Translations under genes and position numbers: made by a program
Part shown: positions 53,763-62,111 of the stretch, piece after piece
Layout: each line of letters starts with the position of its first letter
How positions within the stretch are numbered: the stretch's first letter is position 1
NCBI GenBank assembly: GCA_017629245.1
Contig: JAGBXO010000004.1
Coordinates: 48,672 to 112,671 of the forward strand
Length of the DNA: 64,000 bases
From: Alphaproteobacteria bacterium
GTDB lineage: Bacteria; Pseudomonadota; Alphaproteobacteria; Rs-D84
Direction of reading: 5' to 3'
Notes under the pieces: generated by a model
The model's database searches: none
What the model saw: only the letters and a program-made list of their open reading frames with translations
Told to the model about the DNA's origin: nothing

Positions 53763-54176
53763 TTATTTCATCTTTTGACGCAAATAATAAATACGAGCAT
53801 CAATCTGTTCCTGGGGCATACAAATCTTTTGCCCCATCAAGATATCTGTAAATCCCCTGGCCCTATCGTTTTTTCTGATTTCATCAAAAGGAACACGAAA
53901 AACCGGTGTTCGTTCATAATAATAACGCGACATATGCTTGCGTGGTTTCAAAGCATTACTGCGCAATATATATTTAATCAAAGAATTATCCGCTTCATTT
54001 TTTGGAAATACATATAAATAACTTTTTCCATTATTAGCTTTGATATAAAACACATCACGCAAAATAACACTGCGTAATACAACCGCATCCAATTGTGGAT
54101 TATCACTGACCGGCACAGTAAAGGTTGGCAGTAAATCTTTTACATATTCTATAACTGTACTAAAACTCAACTTCAT
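53763..54176 (-). CDS. Hypothetical protein
   Basis: 137 aa, basic, soluble, rich in Arg/Tyr/Lys. The start at 54176 (MKLSFSTVIEYV) is set by GAAGGTGAT upstream; an in-frame ATG 15 codons earlier lacks support. No recognised family; an internal basic patch (RKHMSRYYYER) could contact nucleic acid. It is a single gene between fabI and the autotransporter. Confidence 0.6.
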   Translation of the reverse strand: MKLSFSTVIEYVKDLLPTFTVPVSDNPQLDAVVLRSVILRDVFYIKANNGKSYLYVFPKNEADNSLIKYILRSNALKPRKHMSRYYYERTPVFRVPFDEIRKNDRARGFTDILMGQKICMPQEQIDARIYYLRQKMK

Positions 54177-54231
54177 TAAATCACCTTCTTGCAGCGCAAT
54201 TATATAATAAAAATAATACAACGCAATATAA

Positions 54232-54251
54232 AACCGGGCATTTTGCCCGGT
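54232..54251 (-). terminator. Terminator of the subtilase-like autotransporter
   Basis: ACCGGGCA-TTT-TGCCCGGT just after the stop, with a minus-strand U-rich tail. Confidence 0.8.
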
Positions 54252-54254
54252 AGG

Positions 54255-57200
54255 TTAAATCCCTAATCTGTGATTCAGTTTTAGCATAAATATAGACTCA
54301 TTCCCAAATTCGTCTGTATGATTTGGATTTACGCGATATATAAATCCCAATGCTCCATCTGTAAATTCGCCAAATTTATGACGATACGCCCCGGAAAAAC
54401 GTACTTCGCGCATATCTGAATCCAATGCCAAATCCGCAACATGTGTATCAACAATATTTAACTGATAAGCATTATCAGATGTTTCAACAACATCATACTC
54501 AGCATGTGCATATTGCAATGCGCCATCTATTATCGCCAACGGCATCGCAACAGAAAATTCAAACGAACCAATATCTGCACCCAACGCAAATGCATTTGAA
54601 TAAATATCCGACATCCCCAAAACAAAGTCCCCTGCCACATCAGATTGAGTTCTGGCAAATGTGGCACGTGCCATCAAATTAAATTTATTCGCTACCTTAT
54701 ATTTTGCCTCAAGATCAAGATATGCAGTATCCCCTGCCCCCAAATTTAGCAAACCATCAGTATACGCCCCCAACAAAGTATTATTTTCATGCGCGAATCC
54801 GACAGACGCCCTAACATCAAACACATCACCAGACCAGGCAACATGTGATTGCCCCCCCTGCATCAGTCCCAGTTTCACAGGCATATACTGCGCCGATATC
54901 GTCGGATCATTTTCCAACAACCCCTCGTCCGTAATCGCACCTGAAAACGCACGTGCACCAAACGACCAATTTCCCATATTATATTCTATATCAGACACAA
55001 TCGCATTCGTCGCCAACCCCAGAACAGGATTTGCACGACCATCAAAGCGCGACGCACCATCGGTCAAATAACGTTGATACGATGCACCAAAATTCCATGC
55101 CCCATCGGTATACCCCAACCGCAGATTATCCAATCCGCCCAAACCATCATCATATCCCCGATTTGACAAAGACATTGAAAAATCAATATTTCCCATACGC
55201 ACCATCGGCGTATCATCACGCACAACCTTAAAATCACCCAAAACATCGCCCATATACAATGCCCGACGATCTGTCGCACCAATCGCGAAACTATTTTCCC
55301 ATACGCGTGGCAATGTCATCTGACCATCTGCACTTTCCAATACATCAAAGAACGGCGCACGAATCGTTGCCCCACGCAAATTTAACACAGACGATGGACG
55401 AAACACCGTATCTGTTGCTGCACGCCAATACGCATTACCATTCGCTGAAACAATTCTGTTCCCATCATAGAAATATATCGACCGACCTGGCGTCATCGCA
55501 CGTTCCAGATTAATCAAACCATAACCATAAACTTCGGCAAATGCATCCAGGTACTGGGACGGTGTCAGAGAACCTGCATAATATTCCGGTGGCAATGAAT
55601 ACATAGACTGTAAATATCCAGCCAAACTTTCGGGTGTAAATGCATTACCTGCTGCATCTGTACCCAACAAATAACCATCTGCCGTCAATGCCATCAGCAT
55701 AAATATCTGGGGATTTGACATATAATCGAACGCCCCCTTTAAAGCCGCAACCGCACCTGCTGCACTGGCCGTTGCCATTTCTGTTGTCGGACCAGCTGCC
55801 GCAAAGCACCATGGATCAATCCCATTTACACCAACACCAGCAATTCCGCATTTACGCGAAGAATAAACAATATCATCTGCATTATCTGTCGTGCCATTTA
55901 CATCTGTCCAAAACGACAAATACAATGGCCCAAAACTTGTACCTGTACCATTACCATATTCACCAATTGAATCTGCCGCATCTGTTCCCTTATTTGGCGA
56001 ATGCTGTACCGCAACAACAGTCATAAACATATGATTCAAATTATCATCGTACAATGCAGGCGCATAGTTTTCAAATGTCGCATCCAGCGCAGACAGTGAC
56101 TTGCCCGCACCCGATCCATATTCAAATTCACCCGCCGGCATCACCAATATCGGATTTCCTGTACTATAACTATTGAACATCATATTAGCATATGCCCCCT
56201 GGCCAGTCAGATCAGACGCATTTCTGTCATACGCCAAATTAATTTGATTTACAAATGTCTCTATCCCCGAATTTTCATTCAGCGCCACCAGCGCAGGCAT
56301 ATCTCTAACCGTCACATACCCCGTATTTCGCGACGCATCTAATATCGATACATTTGCTAACACATTACTGACCGAACGCGCACGATATAACGCCTCAAAA
56401 TTCTTAAAATCCGCATCTTGCAGTTCTTTTTGTGCATATATATTACCAGAATTTACCATATACACCGCATCAATCGTATCACCACCCGATGTATTCACAT
56501 AATAATAACCATCTGTCCCAACATATATCGCAATATCAGACACATCCGCACAATCGTCACCTGAACAGACACCCTTTATCATAGTGCTTTTTTCTGGCAC
56601 ACGATATGTCGTCCCATTAATTTCAATTGTTGGATTTACAACACCTGTCCCCGTCACCGCCAAGGATAAATCATACGTCACACCATTCAATGTTATTGTA
56701 TCGCCAGCCTCAATCACGCCCGATTTGCCACCTGCACCATCGGTCAACGTTCCAACACTGCCACCTGCGATTGGATCTGCAATATTTACCCATTCCTGGC
56801 CACCACCGGTTCTAAATATCCCCAGTCGCCCATTTGGCACAAATCCAAATAAATCACCATACGAACGACCACCTGCCGCCCAGCCACCAACAATCTTCCC
56901 CAACGCACTATCGTATGCAGTCGCAAACAAATTCAATGCTGTCCCAGACCCCGAAAAATCAAAATTCGCATGTTCTACCCCCATTGTACCATCTGCCGTC
57001 GGATTGGCGTAATTCAAATATTTATCAACCAGGTATGTGACCGCTTCAGGCGATGCACTGGCGGCATATGTAATACCGTCCCCACGACCAGCCGATCCAG
57101 TTGGACTGATGCCATTATCCGTCACCAAAGACACAGCAACCGGATTTCCCCCACCCGTATCATTACCAACCAACACCGGATTACGACTGGCAGTATCACG

Positions 57201-57968
57201 GAAAATAAACTGCCCCATATATTCATTCGCAAACGCAGAATACCCATGCATCATCAACAGGTAATTTTGCAAAGGCACACTTATACCATCAACCAAATAG
57301 TTATTTGTTGGCTGTACTGTTGGTCTGAAATAATTGAAGTCCAACTCACGAATACCACCTGCGCTTGGATTCCACAACGCCAGGTTATCATAGTATACCG
57401 TACTGCTGGTATTTATCTTGCCATCTGTCCCCAGATACGCTGGACTATACGGCACCGTCAAATACGCAGACACCACCCCACCTGTATCTGTTCCCGGATT
57501 ATTATTCGGTCGGTCACCACCACTGGAATTTTTATTTTCATTGCCTGGATCAAACACATCCGTCAACAACAACAGTCCACCTACAACAACGGCGGCACCC
57601 GCCGCCGCTAAACTAATGGTCTGGGCAGACGACAGTCCGCTGAACAAACCACCACTGCCCCGTGTTTTATTTCGATTATTATATTGCTTAATCTGTCTGT
57701 CACACTTTGACGCATCTGCACCATACATCTGCAAAATTTGCGCAGCACGTGTATCATTGTTCATCAATGCAGTACAAACAATTGACACCCCCGTCGAATC
57801 GACAAAGTTCACATTTGCCCCCGAATTAACCAGACTTTGCACCTGTTGCACATCTGCCGCCTTGGCCGCTGCCAACAATTGTGCCGCCATTGTAAATTCA
57901 TTTGTAGCCGCCGTTGATACGAAAGGCACAAAAAACAAAGCAAAAACAAATAATCTGATAAACTTCAT
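54255..57968 (-). CDS. Subtilase-like autotransporter with N-terminal ankyrin repeats, likely catalytically dead
   Basis: 1237 aa: signal peptide (MKFIRLFVFALFFVPFVSTAA), about two ankyrin repeats (~24-90), a membrane-like Ala/Val/Leu segment (~115-135), a Gly/Asn-rich passenger, and a C-terminal barrel (last ~280 aa). The segment EMATASAAGAVAALKG (~520-535 from the end) aligns with the subtilisin Ser motif GTSMATP-x-VAGA, but the catalytic Ser is Glu and the Pro is Ala. No convincing Asp/His partners were found. It probably acts as a surface adhesin or scaffold rather than a protease. AGAGAATATAG precedes the start. Confidence 0.8.
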   Translation of the reverse strand: MKFIRLFVFALFFVPFVSTAATNEFTMAAQLLAAAKAADVQQVQSLVNSGANVNFVDSTGVSIVCTALMNNDTRAAQILQMYGADASKCDRQIKQYNNRNKTRGSGGLFSGLSSAQTISLAAAGAAVVVGGLLLLTDVFDPGNENKNSSGGDRPNNNPGTDTGGVVSAYLTVPYSPAYLGTDGKINTSSTVYYDNLALWNPSAGGIRELDFNYFRPTVQPTNNYLVDGISVPLQNYLLMMHGYSAFANEYMGQFIFRDTASRNPVLVGNDTGGGNPVAVSLVTDNGISPTGSAGRGDGITYAASASPEAVTYLVDKYLNYANPTADGTMGVEHANFDFSGSGTALNLFATAYDSALGKIVGGWAAGGRSYGDLFGFVPNGRLGIFRTGGGQEWVNIADPIAGGSVGTLTDGAGGKSGVIEAGDTITLNGVTYDLSLAVTGTGVVNPTIEINGTTYRVPEKSTMIKGVCSGDDCADVSDIAIYVGTDGYYYVNTSGGDTIDAVYMVNSGNIYAQKELQDADFKNFEALYRARSVSNVLANVSILDASRNTGYVTVRDMPALVALNENSGIETFVNQINLAYDRNASDLTGQGAYANMMFNSYSTGNPILVMPAGEFEYGSGAGKSLSALDATFENYAPALYDDNLNHMFMTVVAVQHSPNKGTDAADSIGEYGNGTGTSFGPLYLSFWTDVNGTTDNADDIVYSSRKCGIAGVGVNGIDPWCFAAAGPTTEMATASAAGAVAALKGAFDYMSNPQIFMLMALTADGYLLGTDAAGNAFTPESLAGYLQSMYSLPPEYYAGSLTPSQYLDAFAEVYGYGLINLERAMTPGRSIYFYDGNRIVSANGNAYWRAATDTVFRPSSVLNLRGATIRAPFFDVLESADGQMTLPRVWENSFAIGATDRRALYMGDVLGDFKVVRDDTPMVRMGNIDFSMSLSNRGYDDGLGGLDNLRLGYTDGAWNFGASYQRYLTDGASRFDGRANPVLGLATNAIVSDIEYNMGNWSFGARAFSGAITDEGLLENDPTISAQYMPVKLGLMQGGQSHVAWSGDVFDVRASVGFAHENNTLLGAYTDGLLNLGAGDTAYLDLEAKYKVANKFNLMARATFARTQSDVAGDFVLGMSDIYSNAFALGADIGSFEFSVAMPLAIIDGALQYAHAEYDVVETSDNAYQLNIVDTHVADLALDSDMREVRFSGAYRHKFGEFTDGALGFIYRVNPNHTDEFGNESIFMLKLNHRLGI

Positions 57969-58041
57969 CTATATTCTCTCTATATAACAAAATAAATCTT
58001 ATCATAAGATTATTTTTTCGTCCAGCCAAAAAACAAAAAAC

Positions 58042-58060
58042 AGCCCACTTAATATGGGCT
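58042..58060 (-). terminator. Terminator of the 58086 gene
   Basis: AGCCCA (58042-58047) pairs with TGGGCT (58055-58060); the forward A-run to its left is a U-tract on the minus strand. Confidence 0.75.
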
Positions 58061-58085
58061 GATATTAGATACACAACGAAAAATA

Positions 58086-59018
58086 TTATCTATACACGCG
58101 TTGCTTTGTAATAACACGACATTTTACAACCCTGTTTTTTGTTGTTGTAAAACGAACAATTGTATCTGGTGTCACATTGTACACAGTATTTGCATTACCA
58201 ACAACAATCGCACCATTGTTCACAGCATGTCCATCCAAAGAAACATCTGTAATACGCGCGCCATTTTCAACAATAACATTACCATTATTGTGCGCACCTG
58301 TCATGCCAATATTTGCCTGTTGTGCCGATACTGTACCAACGCTATTCGCACCACCGACAACGATATTACCATTGTTTACAGCCCCATTATCCAGGCGAAT
58401 ATTTGTATTTGTTGGCGCATTATCAACTAAAACATTACCATTATTATAAGACGCATCCATATGAACAGTTGCGGTGCTCACTTCTTGTTCTGCGCACTCT
58501 ACACGTTCTGAACGCGAAGGCACAGGTTTTGATGGCACCCATGTATTTTCAACAGTTGGTTTTGATGATGGCGTTACCGGACTTGGCGCAACCACTGGTT
58601 TATCTGCAGCCACTGGTGTACTTTTTTTCTTCACCGGCTGTACTTTTTTTGCAGGTTGCTGTTTTTTCTTTGAATTTCTGCAATCTGTCAACGCAACAAC
58701 CAAAGAATCATTATCATGTTTTAATTCACGAACCTGACCATTCAGCGTATCAACAGAATCTTTCAAAACACGAATAGTATCACCTTTACGCACATTATCT
58801 GCACCCAAATCATGATTAACATTCAACAAACTGTCCATTCTGCTTGCAGCGATTTCCATTTTTTTACCTGCATCAATCAACTGGTTTTGTACTTTGATTT
58901 TTTCTGCAGTTTCATCATTCTTACCATCACATTGCACAATACCAAATCCCAGCAAAGCAACAACTACAAGACCCGCTGGAACATGAACGAACAACCATTT
59001 TTTATCAAAACGTGCCAT
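58086..59018 (-). CDS. Membrane-anchored coiled-coil protein with NNGN repeat domain
   Basis: 310 aa. One N-terminal membrane helix (about residues 12-30) followed by a coiled coil (~35-110), a Lys/Pro/Ser/Thr-rich linker (~115-180), and a C-terminal domain of two 40-residue repeats of the form NNGNV-x-V-(D/E)N-x9-LD-x-x-AVNNG-x-IVVG-x-AN, which look like a short beta-solenoid. No family recognised. It may tether a repeat domain to the periplasmic side of the inner membrane. Start with GGGTAAAA upstream. Confidence 0.65.
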   Translation of the reverse strand: MARFDKKWLFVHVPAGLVVVALLGFGIVQCDGKNDETAEKIKVQNQLIDAGKKMEIAASRMDSLLNVNHDLGADNVRKGDTIRVLKDSVDTLNGQVRELKHDNDSLVVALTDCRNSKKKQQPAKKVQPVKKKSTPVAADKPVVAPSPVTPSSKPTVENTWVPSKPVPSRSERVECAEQEVSTATVHMDASYNNGNVLVDNAPTNTNIRLDNGAVNNGNIVVGGANSVGTVSAQQANIGMTGAHNNGNVIVENGARITDVSLDGHAVNNGAIVVGNANTVYNVTPDTIVRFTTTKNRVVKCRVITKQRVYR

Positions 59019-59113
59019 TTTTTACCCTTTTTTTGTGTTTACAGCCCCAACATAGACAAACTGACGCATTTTGTCAACCAAAAAAGTTTTTTATTCTTCT
59101 TTTACTTTTCACT

Positions 59114-59142
59114 TTGCACTTTACAATGATTTTTGTTATAAT
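59114..59142 (+). promoter_or_regulatory. Promoter of the 59160 gene
   Basis: TTGCAC (59114-59119), 17 nt, TATAAT (59137-59142) with TG upstream; ATG follows 17 nt after the -10, leaving a very short leader with AAGAGAG. Confidence 0.7.
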
Positions 59143-59159
59143 TCCTGGCAAGAGAGAAA

Positions 59160-60029
59160 ATGAAAACGAAAATATTATTTTTATTACCCGCTATACTGCT
59201 ATGCACGAACGCGCATGCAGTTGCAAAATGTTCACGTGCCAATCTGACGCGTTGCTTGGATTCGGTATGTGCGATTAACATATCATCAAACCCATCTGCA
59301 CGTTGTCAGTACTGCGGCACATCAACTGCCGGCACACCGCCATCTGCGAAAAAGGGAATGAAAAGCGTCTCGGTTGGCGCATCCGCGAAATACAACCTGA
59401 CAGAAAAAGAACTAAAAAAAGCGCCTGACGAACCTGGTGAACGCTATGCGTGGGCAACCGCACAATGTTTAAAAAAGGTTGCCGGATGTACCACCGATGA
59501 TGTTTCCGATGCATATGATACTTTGATCGAACAATCATGTACGGCTGCGGGTGTTTCTGCTAAACTGGACAAAACACTGGACAAGGTTGCAAAAAAGAAA
59601 ACCAAGGCCGCCTGTAAATCTGACATCAGCGCGTGTATCCTGGCCGAGAAAGCGTGTACGGCAGATTATCGCAACTGTTCTGAAAATGCAGACTTTGACA
59701 AATTCTTTTCTAATTGCAGTGTTGAATTTAACGGTTGCGACGATTACCTGACCGAAATTCGCGACACATTAATTGCGGCACGTGACAACGCAATCAAGAA
59801 TGTAGACTCTGTCTTGAACAAGATTATCACGGCATATAAAACCGCCCGCGAGAGCAAGTTAAACGACATAAAATCCGGCTGTGCCAATAACGCATCACGC
59901 GACGCTTGTGTTGAAACGGTTTGCGCAGAAAACATGCCAAACAAATGTGGTAATGGCTATGAATCGGAAAAAGCATCAGCGATTGGCCTTTGCAAATTCT
60001 ATGAAATTGCTTGTGCAACACTTGACTAA
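59160..60029 (+). CDS. Cys-rich exported protein (divergent family member)
   Basis: 289 aa. Signal peptide MKTKILFLLPAILLCTNAHA. Then CSRANLTRCLDSVC, a diverged version of the C-x3-Y-x2-CMD-x-FC motif, and CQYCG. The rest has many paired Cys (CTADYRNC; CSVEFNGCDDYL resembles the CG-x-x-F-x-x-C module) and long helices. Probably co-transcribed with the next gene, 51 bp away. No named family. Confidence 0.7.
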   Translation: MKTKILFLLPAILLCTNAHAVAKCSRANLTRCLDSVCAINISSNPSARCQYCGTSTAGTPPSAKKGMKSVSVGASAKYNLTEKELKKAPDEPGERYAWATAQCLKKVAGCTTDDVSDAYDTLIEQSCTAAGVSAKLDKTLDKVAKKKTKAACKSDISACILAEKACTADYRNCSENADFDKFFSNCSVEFNGCDDYLTEIRDTLIAARDNAIKNVDSVLNKIITAYKTARESKLNDIKSGCANNASRDACVETVCAENMPNKCGNGYESEKASAIGLCKFYEIACATLD

Positions 60030-60080
60030 AACCATGGGATGCATACAAATATGATTACAAAAATGAAAGAAATAAAATTC

Positions 60081-62057
60081 ATGAAAATATTTGCGCTGTT
60101 CGCATTGGCGACTGCATTCATTTCTGTTGATTGCAATGCAGCGGTCGTATCACGCAACAACACCCAACGCCCATCGGCATCCGAATCGCGTATGCCAACA
60201 ATGGCAGCCCGCATTGAATCCAACGGTACAAACCAGTCCAAAAAAACATCAAATTCCAAATCGACCACAGAGAAAACACCTGTCAAAGACACACAAAAAG
60301 ACACAGAAGAAATCGAAGAAGAAACAATAATCGAAGACAAAACATCTCAATTTGATGAAATTCTGGACGATACCGTATCTTCTGGCCCAGACAGCAGCAG
60401 CAGTTCACTGGCCGAAAAAATCCGTGCACAACGCGCTGCATACGAAAGCAAAGAAAAGGCATCCGAGGCAACACAAATGCAAAAAGAAGCCACAGCTTCC
60501 GGCAAAAATGCATGCGACCAGGGATTGCGCAAATGCATGCAGAACAAATGCGGCAAAGACTATTCTAAATGCGCAGGTGACACCGATACCATATGGGGCG
60601 ACAAAATGGATTCATGTCGTCGCGACTTACCCTGCACAGGACACGAATATGCACTATTTGTCCCTGAAATCAAGGCCGACCGTGACATGAACGCCCGTAT
60701 CGCGGGATATAATGCTATTATTGAATGCGGCAACTCTTATAACAATTGTATTTTTGCAGAATGTGGCACCCAATTTGAAAAGTGTCTGGGGAAAAAGGCT
60801 GGGGACAAGGCAATCAGCAAATGTGAAAAAATTGCAAAAAATTGCACAAAACAGGACAGTGGTCTGCCATCACGTATGATGTCCGCCTTCGGCGCCGTCC
60901 GCCAAGATGCCGAAAAAACAATCCAGCGCGACGAAAAACGTTTGTACGAATTACGCGATGCCATGCGCGACACATGTAAACGTTTGGGCGCAATGTTTGA
61001 CGAACGCACATTGGATTGCGTATACACTGTTAATTTCTATGCTGGCGACAAAAACACACTGTATGCATCTAAAAAAGCATATGCTGGCGGCACATTCAGC
61101 TGCGACCAAAACTGGTTTGGTGTTGACATAACAACATTCAAAGAAAACGCATTCCGTGCAACCCGCGATCAGAAATCAGCAACATCTGCATTGCTGGGTT
61201 CGGGTGTTGGTATGGCCGTTGGTGCCGTAACATCAGGCGCAATTGATCGCGCGGTTGACCGTCACAAGGCAGACAAAGCACTGGACAAAGCCCAGGATGA
61301 ACACTGTGAAAACTATCCAGATGCCCCAGAATGCGCCGACCACAAGAGCAAGAAGAAAAAAGATAAAAAGAAGGAAGACAAGGACGACGACAAAGCTAAA
61401 GATAAGGCTAAAGATAAAACAGAAGAAAAAACTCAAGACGAAACAGACAAACCTTCCGATGACGATGCGGCCAACCAATCAACCAACACCACATATTCAG
61501 GCATCATCACAAACGAAGAAGGCAATGCACTGCCCTACATACTTGTCTCTATTACTGGTTGTAACAAAGGAACCCAAACAGACACAAACGGAAAATGGGA
61601 AATAACAGATTGTGAAACAGATGAAAATTCACAGATAAAGGTCAAATGGCCAGTGGCTAACACCACAGTATATCCTAATATTTACACAGAAGGCACATCA
61701 TACGAAGACCAAACAATCAAAATATCCGGTTATACAAACGGTTCAACAGTCAAACTGACAAAGAAAAATAGTTCCGCAAGCACTTCCTCTTCAACCGAAA
61801 GTAATTCTGTGTTCCCACTATCAGGTACTGTAACAGACGAAACAGGCACCAAACTTTCTGGTATAACAGTTATGATTATGGGAACAGCTAGTTGCAGTGC
61901 CGTAACCGATTCAAATGGCAAATGGAACATATCAGAATGCAGACAAAGTATAAATGGAAACAATAAACTGTACATAAGCAGTTCTGATTACCAAGGAAAA
62001 GAAATAACAATATCCAGTTATACAAACGGTTCAACAGTCAAACTGACAAAGAAATAA
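60081..62057 (+). CDS. Cys-rich exported protein with two carboxypeptidase-regulatory-like repeats
   Basis: About 658 aa from MKIFALFALATAFISVDCNAA; in-frame ATGs at 60039 and 60063 are possible starts and none has a strong Shine-Dalgarno, so this start is uncertain. After the signal peptide: a Ser/Thr/Lys/Glu linker, Cys pairs (CDQGLRKCMQNKCGKDYSKC), a helical region, a hydrophobic Gly/Ala/Val stretch (LLGSGVGMAVGAV), a Lys/Asp/Glu-rich linker, and two beta-sandwich repeats (YSGIITNEEG...SGYTNGSTVKLTKK and FPLSGTVTDETG...SSYTNGSTVKLTKK) like CarboxypepD_reg domains. Function unknown; surface or periplasmic. Confidence 0.7.
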   Translation: MKIFALFALATAFISVDCNAAVVSRNNTQRPSASESRMPTMAARIESNGTNQSKKTSNSKSTTEKTPVKDTQKDTEEIEEETIIEDKTSQFDEILDDTVSSGPDSSSSSLAEKIRAQRAAYESKEKASEATQMQKEATASGKNACDQGLRKCMQNKCGKDYSKCAGDTDTIWGDKMDSCRRDLPCTGHEYALFVPEIKADRDMNARIAGYNAIIECGNSYNNCIFAECGTQFEKCLGKKAGDKAISKCEKIAKNCTKQDSGLPSRMMSAFGAVRQDAEKTIQRDEKRLYELRDAMRDTCKRLGAMFDERTLDCVYTVNFYAGDKNTLYASKKAYAGGTFSCDQNWFGVDITTFKENAFRATRDQKSATSALLGSGVGMAVGAVTSGAIDRAVDRHKADKALDKAQDEHCENYPDAPECADHKSKKKKDKKKEDKDDDKAKDKAKDKTEEKTQDETDKPSDDDAANQSTNTTYSGIITNEEGNALPYILVSITGCNKGTQTDTNGKWEITDCETDENSQIKVKWPVANTTVYPNIYTEGTSYEDQTIKISGYTNGSTVKLTKKNSSASTSSSTESNSVFPLSGTVTDETGTKLSGITVMIMGTASCSAVTDSNGKWNISECRQSINGNNKLYISSSDYQGKEITISSYTNGSTVKLTKK

Positions 62058-62111
62058 TTGTTTCCCTGTCACCTAGGCAAGTCACAATAAAATAAAAAAA
62101 AGCAGAAACAC

